The translations under genes and the position numbers were made by a program. From Parastagonospora avenae f. sp. tritici 18332-5 (lineage: Eukaryota > Ascomycota > Dothideomycetes > Pleosporales > Phaeosphaeriaceae), in assembly GCA_022559985.1 (NCBI GenBank), contig JAFJTR010000011.1, forward strand, positions 588,401 through 652,400: DNA of 64,000 bases. Reading direction: 5' to 3'. The notes under the pieces are model-generated. The model made no database searches. It saw only the letters and a list, made by a program, of their open reading frames with translations, and was not told the origin of the DNA. Each line of letters begins with the position of its first letter. Positions within the stretch are counted from its first letter, which is position 1. Shown piece after piece: positions 34,577 through 46,250 of the stretch.

Positions 34577-35713
34577 ATGTTTTTTAACTCATCCGCTGCC
34601 TCCTGGGTCTACAACGACATCAAAACTAACGTAGAGGTCGAGCTCTTCCATCGTAAACTACCAGACTATGCAGTCACTCCGCTCATACCTCTACCGAGCC
34701 TCGCGAAAGAACTCGGACTTGGTCATGTTCTGCTCAAGGATGAATCCAATCGCCTAGGATTACCCGCTTTCAAGATTCTTGGGGCATCGTGGGCTGTATT
34801 CAAAGCGGTCGTCGCAAAATGCGATCTCCCGCCAACCAGCACCCTAGAAGAAGTAGGTACGGCTGCAGGGCAAGCTGGCATTCGTCTTGTCACTTGCACT
34901 GAGGGCAACTGGGGAAGAGCTGTCTCTAGAATGGCCAAGTACCTGGGAATCACAGCCATCATATTTGTGCCAGACTTCATGGACGAAGCTACACAGCGGA
35001 AGATTGAGAGCGAAGGCGCCAAAGTTGTCGTAGTCGACGGAGATTATGACTTCTCAATTAAGAAAGCGAGAGAAGAGGCGGATAGAGACGGTTTGCTAGT
35101 CATGGACGTGTCATGGGAAGGCTACGAGGAGATACCGGAGGTAATTCAATGAGCCTGGCTAGAATTGTAGCTATGCTAACTGGAACAGTGGGTGGTGGAG
35201 GGATACACAACAATGCTCACCGAAATAGACAAGCAGCTGGCGGCCATGAGCATCGATTCAGCAACTCACGCCATAGCCTCGGTTGGTGTAGGATCGTGGG
35301 CACAAGCTGTTACTATGCACTACAAAAGCAAGGAACCTATTGCAGCTGTGATCACGGTGGAGCCCGACACTGCTGCAAGTCTGAAGGCAAGCTTGGAAGC
35401 TGGAGAAATCACTCCTATCGCGACAGGCCATACCATCATGAATGGTATGAATTGCGGGACAGTTTCTACGACCGCTTGGAAGGTTTTGAAAGAAGGCGTT
35501 GACGCAAGTGTTACAGTTTCTGATGTCGATGTCCACCATGACTTGCAATATCTTGACAGTCAAGACGTCAAGGTTGGACCATGTGGTGCAGCAACTTTGA
35601 CCGCCCTGAAGCAAATGTGTCGAGAGAGCAAGGGGGAATTGGGTTTGACCAACAACTCTGTGATCGTTGTTTTCAGCACTGAAGGCGCAAGAGATTACGC
35701 CGTGCCTGCTTGA
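34577..35713 (+). CDS. Diaminopropionate ammonia-lyase-like PLP enzyme
   Basis: Fold-type II pyridoxal phosphate enzyme. Relatives split 2,3-diaminopropionate to pyruvate and ammonia. Exons 34577-35140 and 35189-35713 give 362 residues, a little short of bacterial DpaL (about 400). The N-terminal TPLIPLPSLAKELGLGHVLLKDES is followed by LPAFKILGA, whose Lys is the expected PLP attachment site. The phosphate-binding stretch resembles TEGNWGRAVSRMAKYLG. Further along come HAIASVGVGSWAQAV and the C-terminal GPCGAATLTAL. An earlier in-frame GTG (34556) exists, but the ATG at 34577 gives a sensible start. Substrate is inferred from family, and threonine-dehydratase-like activity is the main alternative. 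Confidence 0.82.
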
Positions 35714-35969
35714 GAATCCGGAAGGCCTAGTAATGGTCCGTGGTTGCACTTGGATCTTCATACGTGGATGCAATAGCTCGAAGTCCTTCGAGGCAATATA
35801 AAATTTTGAATAGAGGCAGCTTAGTATAGCGACATGGACCTCAATGGGTCATAAAATCACGTTGGCTGACACAAGGGTAAAATCCTCCAGGTTAGCCATT
35901 CCTCGACCACCAATTGTTGCTAGTGTTAGTGCATTAAAATGTACCATAGCTACAAAGCCTATTGCTGTA

Positions 35970-37722
35970 TCAACCCAGTGTCTTCTTCTTCTCCTTCTGC
36001 CGCTCCATGACATTGAGCACGTCCTCTGCCTTGTTCTTATCGCCGCGCTTCTTCTTCGTACCGCGCTTTCTCTGCTTCTTTGCATCTCTTCCGCCGCCCT
36101 CAGCATCCTCTTCGTCGTCTTCTGCACCAAGTCCTTTCCATTGACTAAATTTGACTTTCTCGCCCTCCCTCTCCATGTCGTCGGCATCGTCAAATCGTGA
36201 TGCACCAAAACCAAGGTCCATGTCTTCCATGTCCCGATCTGAAGCCGCGAGCTCAGCAGCACGCTTCTTGAGGCGGGTTTCTTTCGATTCAGGATTATTG
36301 GGGTCATTTGAAGATAAGTTCTGAAGTAGCGTAGAGCTTTCGTCGAGATTACGCACTTTTGCTAAGGCGGCGCGTACTGTGGCATCGGCCGCAGAGAGGT
36401 TGGAGGCGTCAGCGGATTCGCGTGTGACGGACTTGAAGTAGTCACGCTTGGCTGGCGCAGTATGCGCTGGGCTTTTTAGAACAGGTTCGCTAGGCTCTCG
36501 GTGTGGATCCTTGGACTCTTCAGATTCCGTCCCTGTTTTAGTCTTCGTGGTGTCGACTGGTTGCTCCAAACTCCCGCCCTCTTCTTTAGAATCGTCTTCG
36601 TCATCGTCGTCATCGTCGTCATCGTCACCGAGGTTAGCCAGGGGATTATAGTTTGAGCCGACTCCCGCGAAAATGTCTTCGTCTTCAGATTCATCCTTCT
36701 TAGGCTCTGGTAAGTTGTGCATATTGATGGGTTTGTTCGGGTCGTCTATATCATTCCGGATTTCGGGCGCTGGCTGCTCGTCAGCCTTCTGTTTCCTGAC
36801 TTTCCTCTTCTCCTTGCCATCGATGCCAGTGATGATCAAGACTTCGCGACCCTTTTCATCGACCTCAATTCGCGATGTCTCGCCCTGAGGATTGATTTTG
36901 CGGAAGCCAGGTCCTAAGCTTGGAAACCTTTTCTCGCGCTCAGCTGCGGCAGCCGCGACGGCTTCCTCTCGTTGTCTTTTGAGGTCCTTCAAGATGTCGT
37001 TTCTGCTTCTCTTTACGCCAGCGACTGGTGGCAGAGGTGATTTCATTGTCTCGCCCTTTTTGTCTGCTTTCTGGCGCACGATCGGGCCAATGTCTTCATC
37101 GGCCAGCTCATCGAAAGCATCCTCGACAGCTGGGGACTCCTCTGGTGCCTCGTCTACCTCCTCTTCCGCCTGTTCCACTTCAGCAGCCAAGACGTCCTCC
37201 CCGCGTCGGACTCTTTCTAGCAGTTTTCGATCCAACCCTTTGACCAGATGTGTAGTGCTGACATCTCCGCCTGTGATTTCCTGGACCAGCTTCTCGAAGG
37301 TCTCGCGGTCGATCTCTGCTAGCTTCATCGCCTCTTCGAGGTTCCTGACCCGTTTTGCAATCTCGCTGTCCTCCAGATCTGCGCGCTCTTTCGTGCGGTC
37401 GGTGTAGCCCGCGGCGAGTTTGGTCCCCTTGGGAGCGGAGGCGCGGCCCTGTTTCTGTGGGTTGGCTTTGGCATTGCGTTCGGCGAGCTGACGCGCAAAT
37501 TCGGCCTGTACTGAGCCCTTACCGAGTTGGCGGCTATGTGACTGTCAGCGAATATCATGCAAAGACGATGGCTGGCAGCCCTTACGGTGTCATGGGGATG
37601 CTTGAGTGTTTGCGGGCGCCCAAGACAGACTTGGGCGTGCTGGCAGCAGGAGACTTGCCCTTGTCTCCATCCTGACGCGGCGTTTCGCTCAGCAACAACC
37701 GTCGAAACTGTTGGTTGTTCAT
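35970..37722 (-). CDS. RED-like (IK/Smu2) splicing protein
   Basis: Exons 37722-37586 and 37533-35970 give 566 residues. The N-terminus MNNQQFRRLLL and then VQAEFARQLAERNAK, AGYTDRTKERADLED and IDRETFEKLVQEITGGD match the RED_N domain of the spliceosomal RED/IK proteins, which pair with Smu1 in activating the B complex. The segment STHLVKGLDRKLLERVRRGED is also typical. The rest is disordered and charged, with a run of Asp (GDDDDDDDDDEDD) and a Lys-rich end. The gene is convergent with the PLP enzyme and divergent from GH43. Function in splicing is inferred from the domain. Confidence 0.85.
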
Positions 37723-38332
37723 TGTGAGGGTGATGGCTTCACCGCAGCCAACTACAGCACCGGCTAGCTGATGGAAAAGTCCCGCCAAGCCCACGTTGCG
37801 GCTGACTCGCGTGCAGCTCCAAAACGCGGGGAGCTTGAGAGCTCCACAGTGAGCGACGTCACTCAGGAACAGCCAAACTCTTGACTACCTTGAAGCGAAA
37901 CATAAGCCTAGACGACTTCGCATAACGATTAGCACGTCAAATTGCGTTCAAAGCATTCTGAACATGTACAAGCATATTAAAGCTGATTCCAAGCTGGTGA
38001 GCTCGGGGCTACTCTCGCTGCTCCACATATTTCGTAGATGCAACTCGTGACCATCAATTCCATACAAAGCTTTGGTATGAGATGTGTTGACGGGATAATC
38101 TCTGGCGGGGCCCGTACAAGCACGCCCATTCGGGTATACTAGCCGCTTCCGCCGTAACTTTGCACCACCACGCTGGAGGAACCTTAAGTCGTGCTTTGAC
38201 TGTTAATTATACATACTCGCCCGCACTGACCCCGGACGGGTCTCCGCACAAGAATCCTTTTGGCTCCCCCCTCCATTAACCTCCTTTCTCCATCCTGAGT
38301 CCCCACATTTATACTCATCTTCAATTGCCAAC
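37723..38332. promoter_or_regulatory. Divergent promoter, RED-like / GH43
   Basis: This 610-bp interval lies between divergent start codons. A short ATACATACTC-type stretch and CT-rich leader sequence occur just before the GH43 start. Specific motifs are not assigned. Confidence 0.45.
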
Positions 38333-39538
38333 ATGTTCAAACTCTTCTTCATTGCAGCTCTTGCGGCCGTCGGTATATGCCAGTATTCCTCGCCGTCTAA
38401 CTCATTCAACTCATCCATCTACGGGAACCCCATCTTGCAGGGCGTGGGAGCGGATCCGTACGTAGAACGGTCCCGGGAATTTACTTGAGCCTAACCGCTA
38501 CAGCTGGGTCTTCCGCCACGATGGCCACTACTATCTTACTTACACCAACAATTTTAATATAACTATTCACCGTAGCGACGTATTGACCGACTGGAACAAT
38601 GCCGAGTCCAAGCTTGTCTTCCAGCCTCCACCAGGCATGAACTACTCTACCGATCTGTGGGCACCCGAGATTCATGAGATCAATGGTAACTGGTACGCCA
38701 TCTTCACGGCTGATCCTCGCAACGATTCTCCTCCTCCTGAGGTGGAGATGTGGTGTGAGTACAACTGCCCTGCCGTTCACCACCGCATGTACGTGGTGGA
38801 GGGCAAAGGCTCCAACCCTTGGGATGCCGAGTGGGAATTCAAGGGAGAGCTCAATACGTACGATCAATTCGCAATTGATGGAACTTATTTCACCTACCCT
38901 CCGAATGGGGGTGATTTATATCATGTCTACAGTTGCTGGTATCGCCAATACGACGGATGGCCAGCCAACCTTTGCATCACGAAAATGGAAAATCCATGGA
39001 CCGTCTCCTCGCCGTTCTCAGAACGTCAAATCATCTCCGTCCCAGAGTATCCCTGGGAGAAGACACCGTTTGGTCGCGCAAGCAACGATCGTCTGTCTTC
39101 CAATGAAGGCCCCCAGCAACTCACCAACCACAAGACTGGCCAAAACTTCATCATTTACAGCGCCGGACGCTCCGATACCCGCAACTACTGCTTGGCACAG
39201 CTCGAGTTGGTCGGAGATGACCCAATGAATCCTAGCGATTGGCGCAAACACCCTTATCCCGTCTTTTATCAAAACCCGAAGGAGGAGGCCGTGGGAGTCG
39301 GACGTAAGCCATACTCTGCAAAATGCATATTCGTGGAACTAACCAGTTTGTAGATGCCAGCTTTACTACCTCTCCAGACGGTACGGAGGACTGGATCGTC
39401 TACCATGGAATGCGGGATCCCACTAATGGCTGGGGTGCACGAACGATTCGAACGCAGAAGTTTGAGTGGAACGAAGATGGAACGCCAAAGTTCCCAAGGC
39501 CGGGATACGGACCATATCAGGTACCGAGTTCAAAGTAG
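38333..39538 (+). CDS. Secreted glycoside hydrolase family 43 protein
   Basis: Plant cell-wall degrading enzyme family (arabinofuranosidase/xylosidase type). Exons 38333-38457, 38504-39303 and 39354-39538 give 369 residues. A signal peptide (MFKLFFIAALAAVGIC) precedes NPILQGVGADPW, where the Asp is the likely general base. WAPEIHEINGNWYAIF and the later NDRLSSNEGPQQL, whose Glu is the likely acid, fit the five-bladed GH43 fold. YHGMRDPTNGWGAR closes the catalytic domain. No carbohydrate-binding module is seen. Substrate cannot be decided; the family assignment is firm. Confidence 0.88.
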
Positions 39539-39851
39539 GCACTGCACATGCGTGGTCTTGGTGCGCTCGTTCACGTATTACTTACTCGAAGAACCGGATG
39601 GAGGAGCGTACATAGCACCAACTAGGACCTTTTCGACTTCTGATAGATCACTCTAGTGACTACATTCTCTCAAGTTTCGAACTATATGCCTGCTATGTCA
39701 CGTCGCGTCATGATCGGATTGCACGGAGTTAGTACGGGGAACATTGACTTTGACGTGGTAGAAATTTCGAGATAATGCTCTAACATCGATTACATATCGT
39801 GAATCATCAAAAGGCCATGTCAGTAATAATGTCCGCAAGTTGGAAATCTCT
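39539..39851. other. Convergent 3' region, GH43 and EXO5
   Basis: This 313-bp space lies between convergent stops. I see nothing but presumed untranslated regions. Confidence 0.55.
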
Positions 39852-41555
39852 TCAGACAGCGCTCTTCTCCCTCGCAAGCCTTCGCAGCCGACTCTTCTCA
39901 GTTGCCTCCTCCACTTTTGTCTTTCTCCACGAGCAGGACTCTGCAAAGTTGCATATTCTGCACTTGAACGCTTCCTCCATTTCGACCCCTTTTGCCTCCC
40001 TTGTGCCCTTCCACCAAGCCATCTCCTCGGAGATGTACCCGTCAATGATATCAGTTTCATATACAGTCAGCTCGCTACCAATGACATCGCCAGTTTTCGC
40101 GTAGCGGAACTCAACACGTAGTATGAGAGACAGGCTGGTAGGTGGAAGCGTGGCTTGCATTTCAGTGACAAGCAGAGCCCACAAGGAGAGAAGATTCGGG
40201 TAGTGAGCGGCTTCGTTGTCAGGTCCAATGCCGCCGATCTGGTCCATGAAAGTGGGCGTGAAAGACTCCAGTGGCATCACGTCGTATCTTGCAAAAACAG
40301 TCTCCGCATCGACTGTATTCAGAGACAGTGACTCGAGCAGCTTGCGGTAGAGCATCAGCTGCATCCATGTCGGCCGCAAAGAGGCACCCGAGGGAACTGA
40401 GCGAGCCGAGCGTGTCTTGACATCTGCAATATAGACTTGCCGATCTAAGTAACCGCCGTCGCCGTTGTGCGATACAGTCTTCCCAAAGGCTTGGGTGATG
40501 CTCAATTGGCCAGGAGGCAGCGGGACGACACCGCCATCGCGTTCTGCCCGCCCTCTTTCCAACTGCTCTTCAAATACAGGATCCGGACACTTGTAAGACA
40601 GCTCGTCAATGACACCGTTGACGACTTGGCCCTCTAACACGCCCCAGACCTCTAGCTCACGAGTAAGACCCGTTTCGCGTAGACACCGCAGACCCGATAT
40701 GGCGTTCCACATTCGCAAGCCAAAACGGTCTTCTTTGGTCTGCACCTGGACTGGCACTGTGGTGTGCACCTCATCCTCGAGCTTCTGGTGTATCTTAGAC
40801 CCCGTCTTCATTGCTTGCGTGCGCGGTTTGCGTCCGAACTTGCTGAGGGTGTAGAAGTACTGCAGCTCGCACCATGCTGGCGATACGAGATCTGTGACAG
40901 AAAGCGGCTTCTTAGGCTTGGTGCGAAAGCGCTCGATAGGCGGGCGTGTGTCGTGTCCTGCGTCATCTACCGGCTGACCCATGGGGATGGGTCGGGACCG
41001 CTCTGCACGCGAGGGCGTGGCAATGGAATTGAAGCGCGAGGATGTGTGAGTGGGCGATCGTGAGGAGGGCTCTTCAAGCGGGACTAGGCGCTGTTAGTTG
41101 TCAGTCTGTTGATATCTACCATGTATTTGCTTCCACGTACCACTCCACGTGCGACGCGATCGTTCGTCGTACTCGACTTCCAGCGTTTCGTGTCCTTGAA
41201 GCGGCAAGCTTTGGATCTCTCGCCGTGTTCCGGCGGGAGCAATGCTCGTGGCTTTGTCCCTGGCCTTTGCAACGCGCAGCAGCGTGGGCCGGTGGACCTG
41301 CACGAAGCCGTCCACATCTTGATCTTCGTCCTCGCGCTCTCCCTCTTCAAATTCTATGCTAGGCAGTACGCGAATTTTCTCGGTCGGCCTGGCCGTCTTA
41401 ATCGTCTCCAGCACATCAGCGAATATGGTGTCTTCGTCAATGTCTTCGAAGCCCGTATCTGATCCGTAGTCGCTCACGGTAGCGACAGAGGGTATTTCAA
41501 CGTCAGAGCCATATTCGCTGGGCGGCTTTATCGGCTGGGCGGTGGATGCGGCCAT
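39852..41555 (-). CDS. EXO5: Exonuclease V (EXO5/DEM1-like)
   Basis: Single-strand DNA exonuclease of the PD-(D/E)XK type, needed for mitochondrial genome maintenance in yeast and for nuclear repair in other eukaryotes. Exons 41555-41141 and 41083-39852 give 548 residues. Visible are LSVTDLVSPAWCELQYFYTL, whose Cys is the first Fe-S ligand, GSKIHQKLEDEVH, LEVWGVLEGQVVNGVIDEL and YIADVKTR. The C-terminal CRICNFAESCSW supplies three more cluster cysteines. The N-terminal 150 residues are acidic and non-conserved. The acceptor at CCTAG was chosen because the earlier AACAG acceptor brings a stop into frame. Confidence 0.9.
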
Positions 41556-41797
41556 GTCGCCATTATTGTCTAGCCATGAAGCGGGCGACGTGATTGTGTG
41601 GCGACAGCCTGACGCGCTCCCTCTGCTGGCGCGCTTCCGCGTGCAGTCGTGAGGTCATGTGCCGACGCGCGAATCGAACATTGATTCAGCGTGTACATTA
41701 CGAGACATGAAGACCTGCAGATATAATGATACAGACATGTCAGAGCCCATTGTTTTTCTCGATATATACACGTGAGACCAAATATGGCGGTCAGGCT

Positions 41798-42472
41798 TTA
41801 GCCCTGCATTGCTTCGCCAACACCAGAGCGAGTGAACTTCGCCCCAAGTACAGCGTCGACGCCCTCCTTGAAATCTGGCATGTCGTCCGCACGCTCGTCC
41901 TTCCTACTCCATTTGACTACGCCTTGTCCATCTACAGCGAAATTGCCTGCCGTCTGCCATCGATTGCCGCTCTCGGTTGACCGCACCTTGATGCCGTCCT
42001 CTTTGTCCAACTTAGACACACTGGGAATGCTGCCCAGAACATGCCACAGGCTTGAAGTGCCCAGACCCCATGCTGCATAGATTTCTCTTTCCGCGTCTAC
42101 AATGACATTAAGATTTGGCTGTGTGTTTCGTGATGGCTCAGGCAAAGCTGCAAGCCATTTGTCTGTTGCGGCTTGATCGCTGTGCGAGACAGCCACGAAC
42201 TGAACATCTGGGTGCGCCGGGGCAATTGCGCGCATTTGGAGGAATGTCTTCTCAGCGACTATAGCAGCATTAGCAGACGCGCGTATTCCATCTGACATGT
42301 TTCATGTACATGGACACCCGCAGTGCCTCAGGAAGCTGACGACTGTTGGCTTGCCTTCAGCCGAAAAGCTGAGTTTGGATGTAGTCGGCGCTTTCTCTTC
42401 CACCGCTGGTGTTGTGCCCAGCTTCACGCTCGACGGCGACATCCACGACCAGAACTCGGTTTGCCAGGTCAT
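41798..42472 (-). CDS. AhpC/TSA-like peroxiredoxin family protein
   Basis: Exons 42472-42310 and 42258-41798 give 207 residues. The protein has the thioredoxin-like fold start KPTVVSFLRHCGCPFAEKTF, whose CGCP motif suggests a redox-active cysteine pair. Later segments VQFVAVSHSDQAATDKWL, NLNVIVDAEREIYAAWGLG and GNFAVDGQGVVKWSR are typical of the fungal AhpC/TSA-2 group. It may act as a peroxide reductase or protein disulfide handler; substrate is unknown. The splice joint falls inside the Phe codon after CGCP. Confidence 0.82.
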
Positions 42473-43068
42473 CTTGAAGTGTAAAAGAATTACTGCATCG
42501 TGCTGGCCGAAGCCTGGCCCTTTGTATTCGACACCATCTACACTGGTCTGGTCATAGCCCCATTGAAAGCGTCATATGCGGGGTCTCGGATAGCAACCAG
42601 CAGCCTCGGGCGTGGGCTGATCGAGCTCAGGTAGTGCAACACTATTCTAAGCCCAAGATGCCAGCCTTGAACTGTATTCTGGTTTTGCGAAGCGAGAATG
42701 GGGATCACATGTCGACATGATTGGTACAAACCTGAGTAGTCCCAAAAGGACATGGCTACTGCCTGTATTAAGGGCACAGTCTGCATGGATGGCGCCGGCG
42801 ATCAAGTCGAACATCAATACCGTGCAGAACAAGACAGGTCACAGTGTATGGGAAGGTGGATTGAAATAAGAATCAGTTGATTCGGGTGAGATCGTTCAGT
42901 GACCTTCACTGAGAGACCGGATATACTACATGCTCAGCATCATTCGATGCGCCCAGAAAGGCTGAAAACCGTAAACCATGATTAACCACAACGCCTTAAG
43001 ACCCAACCCCGGAAACCATCATCAACCCGAATGTGTTGTCATGTCGAGTCGTGCGAGAAGTGAGAAGC
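42473..43068. other. Intergenic, AhpC-like upstream and H3 downstream
   Basis: This 596-bp space must contain the promoter of the AhpC-like gene and the 3' end of histone H3. No gene or clear repeat was seen. Confidence 0.5.
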
Positions 43069-43620
43069 TTAACCGCGCTCACCACGGAGGCGGCGGGCGA
43101 GCTGGATATCCTTGGACTGGATGGTGACACGCTTGGCATGGATGGCGCACAGGTTGGTGTCCTCGAAGAGGGAGACGAGGTAGGCCTCAACGGACTCCTG
43201 GAGAGCACCGATGGCAGAGGACTGGAAGCGGAGGTCCGACTTGAAGTCCTGGGCAATCTCACGCACAAGACGCTGGAAGGGCAGCTTGCGGATGAGAAGC
43301 TCGGTGGACTTCTGGTAACGACGAATCTCACGGAGAGCGACGGTACCAGGCTTGTAGCGGTGAGGCTTCTTGACACCTCCGGTTGACGGCGCAGACTTGC
43401 GGGCAGCCTTGGAAGCGAGCTGCTTACGAGGAGCCTTGCCACCAGTGGACTTACCTGAGAAGAGTTAGTATCGATGCGAAGTGAAGTGAGGTGCAGGCGT
43501 CGAGCAAAGTCGTGATGCGACGCAATGGTGGCAACACCAAAGCGAGCTGCAGCGACGATCCAGGCGATGCGATGCGCAGATGAGGTAGTACTTACGGGCA
43601 GTCTGCTTGGTACGGGCCAT
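43069..43620 (-). CDS. HHT1: Histone H3
   Basis: Core nucleosome histone. Exons 43620-43596 and 43454-43069 give 136 residues, the exact usual length. MARTKQTAR then KSTGGKAPRKQLASKAARKSAPSTGGVKKPHR-type tail shows the normal modification sites (Lys4, Lys9, Lys14, Lys27, Lys36). The globular domain is unchanged, and the end is RRLRGERG. The intron cuts the Arg8 codon after its first base. The gene is divergent from H4, the usual fungal arrangement that keeps the two in balance. Confidence 0.98.
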
Positions 43621-44122
43621 CTTTGATGGTGTTGGTAGTTGTTGTGATGAGGATGTGTTGTAGTGTGGTGTGGTAGTTGAGGCTGTTGGGTGGAGCTGTG
43701 TGGTGGATGAGAGAGGGAGAGCGGCGGGTGGGCGAGGTATTTAACAATGGGGGGCGGGCGGCAGCCTGGAAAATCAAACCGAAAGCGCGCTCAGAATCAG
43801 CAGGAACATCAAAGGTGATTTTGCTACCAGCTCTCACCGCGAACTTCAAACTTGCAAGTCTCGCCCGCCGCGCCCATTGGCTCGCTACGGCCGCTGCCCA
43901 AACAGGAAGTGGCACGGTCGTTGATCTGGAAAGCGCGCCCGTGCGCGACGGTGATCCAGCTTGGCCACCACCCAGACGTGTGATCCGACGCGACTGCCGC
44001 ACGCGCCTGCTCGCCTCAAATACACCCACCGCCCCATCCACCCAAGTCCATCATCACAACACCAAGCAACTCTTCAGCCTCAACACCACAAACAACTATC
44101 TCCACCACACATCTACATACCG

Positions 44123-44181
<59 letters not shown>

Positions 44182-44224
44182 CCCCCCCCCCCCCACCCCC
44201 CCCCCCCCCCCCCCACACTTCAAC
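43621..44224. promoter_or_regulatory. Divergent H3-H4 promoter
   Basis: This 604-bp interval lies between H3 and H4. On the H3 side a TATA-like TTAAATA lies near 43737, about 120 bp from the start codon. The H4 side ends with a 90-bp nearly pure cytosine tract described separately. S-phase control is expected from the family, but no specific element was identified. Confidence 0.7.
44125..44214. repeat. Poly(C) tract upstream of H4
   Basis: Ninety bases contain 88 cytosines. An uninterrupted run of 54 (44125-44178) is followed by a T, 15 C, an A and 19 C. It stops 10 bp before the H4 ATG, so it lies in the presumed leader. The opposite strand is poly(G) and could form G-quadruplexes. It may be genuine or an assembly or polymerase artefact, because such long homopolymers are hard to sequence. 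Confidence 0.95.
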
Positions 44225-44631
44225 ATGACTGGACGTAAGTTGCTTCCCTATAATTACCAGCTTGACGCGTATACCACAGCGCCTCTTGCTTCTACATCTT
44301 CATCAACACCATACTGACGCGTCTCACAGGCGGCAAAGGTGGCAAGGGTCTCGGCAAGGGTGGAGCCAAGCGTCACCGCAAGATTCTTCGCGACAACATC
44401 CAGGGTATTACCAAGCCCGCTATCCGCCGTCTCGCTCGTCGTGGTGGTGTCAAGCGTATCTCAGCTATGATCTACGAGGAGACCCGCGGTGTTCTCAAGA
44501 CCTTCCTCGAGGGTGTCATCCGTGACGCCGTCACCTACACCGAGCACGCCAAGCGCAAGACCGTCACCTCGCTTGACGTCGTCTACGCTCTCAAGCGTCA
44601 AGGAAGGACCCTCTACGGTTTCGGTGGTTAA
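44225..44631 (+). CDS. HHF1: Histone H4
   Basis: Core nucleosome histone. Exons 44225-44234 and 44330-44631 give 103 residues. The first exon has only 10 bases, coding MTG and the first base of Arg. The protein continues RGKGGKGLGKGGAKRHRKILRDN and so on without change from the fungal consensus, ending TLYGFGG. Thr replaces the usual Ser at the first residue after Met, which is common in ascomycetes. It is the partner of the divergent H3 gene. Confidence 0.98.
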
Positions 44632-45343
44632 GCGCATTTCATTCACGGTTTTCATGTTACGACTTTGCCGCCTCATCGGTTCACGGCAGGCTTTGGTGCT
44701 CGGTGGGATGGTTAGGGGTCATGGCCTTGTATAGCAGGCTTCGGAGTTCACGGTCACATCAGTCTCATCAGGATTGTTTTCATGGAATGATACCATAATT
44801 CTTCATCAACTGTCTTCTTCTGCTGTGAATCATGTCGCGTTTGTTGTTGCTGTGTTTCGCGGTGGTACGTGCTGATGAGTAGAGTCTGTTAAGCTTGGAC
44901 CAGCGTATCTCTTACACCTCCCAACCAAATGCATCCGTTGTCCCTGTTGGCTTCTCCAGATATACTGGTTTCGTGACTCATCACCAACTCTACGATGCTG
45001 CCTGGAGTGGTCTCAGGGTAGCTTCTCTTTGTACCTGTTGCAAGCTCCTTTGTCGCCTGTAGTGTCACTACCGCTTTCAGAATATGTGCCTGAAAATCTC
45101 AGCTGCAACCACGAGAGTCGCGGGACATATTGACTGCCGTTGCCGTGATGCACACTTCATGCCGCTCGTCGTATTTCTATTGTGCTGCATATCCGCTGCG
45201 CCCTCGCTTTTCCGATTCTCGGTACTCTGACGTATCCGCCCCTCATGGCAGGATTGCCCCAAAGACCGGTACAAAATGACCTCACGTCTCCAACCCCCGT
45301 GCCGGTACCCAGGACTCCCCCCAAGCTCATCGCTGGCATAACT
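44632..45343. other. Intergenic, H4 downstream and dehalogenase upstream
   Basis: This 712-bp space holds the H4 3' end and the dehalogenase promoter. An ATG at 45245 is in frame with the dehalogenase and would add 33 residues rich in Pro and Thr. This could be an N-terminal extension but is not conserved in appearance. Confidence 0.5.
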
Positions 45344-46250
45344 ATGGCTTTGAAGCCCACCCCGCGAGCGCTCTTTATTGACGTCTTCGGCACTTGTGTC
45401 GACTGGCGCACGACGGTAGTCGGTGAACTACACGCCCAATCACATGCTGTCCTCAATTCAGCAACGGCATCTCTGGCTTCTAGGGTGCGACTCGTGGCAT
45501 CAGACATGACCATGGATCATTGGGGTCTGTTCGCTCAGCAATGGCGCGACAGCTACAAGCAGTTCACGCGACAATCCGCCGCAGATCCCGCGAGCTCGTG
45601 GATATCGATCGATGAGCACCATCTGAGGTCGCTGCGAGATCTCATCGCTCAATGGAAGCTTGAGGGACTTTGGGATGACCATCAGCTGCGACAGCTCAGC
45701 TTGGTCTGGCATCGCCTGGAGCCATGGGCCGATTCGGCAATGGGCGTTGCACTCCTGAACCGGCTGTTCTGTAAGCATTGTGCCTTCATTCTTGGTGGCT
45801 CCGCTGAAACATACAGACACATGCACACTCTCTAACGGTAACATGAGTCTTCTTGCGGACCTCCGCGTGTCCACTGGCATTCCATTCACGCATATATTCT
45901 CCGCTGAGCTGTTTGGCACTTACAAGCCATCGCCCAAGGTATATCTCGGGGCTGTTGAGAAGCTCCATGTACCCTCTTCGGAATGTGTCATGGTTGCAGC
46001 TCATCTGAACGACCTCAAGGCGGCGAAAGGGAACGGGTTACAGACCATTTACGTTGAACGACCGGGTGAGGAGGACTGGAGTGATGATGAGGTGGAAAAG
46101 GCAAGGATGGAGGGCTGGGTCGATTTATGGGTCAGCATCAAGGACGGCAATAAAGGCTTCATTACTGTCGCTGAGAAACTCGGCATCGATGTCTCTGACG
46201 CCTGTGAGACCAAGAGGTTGAGCTCCTCGGCCCCGATAGGCATCTCGTAG
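45344..46250 (+). CDS. HAD hydrolase, haloacid dehalogenase type II
   Basis: Exons 45344-45770 and 45817-46250 give 286 residues. Motif I is ALFIDVFGTCVDWR, where the first Asp is the nucleophile. Motif II is the TLSNGN stretch, formed across the intron. Motif III/IV is MVAAHLNDLKAAKGNGLQTIYVERPGE. This is the pattern of 2-haloacid dehalogenases, which cleave carbon-halogen bonds, though many fungal members have unknown substrates. The last residues are a non-conserved tail. It is transcribed in the same direction as H4 and the acyl-CoA synthetase. Confidence 0.88.

Noticed and set aside
43677..44228. Proline-rich open frame (183 residues)
   Set aside because: Its end is just the translation of the poly(C) tract and it overlaps the histone promoter.
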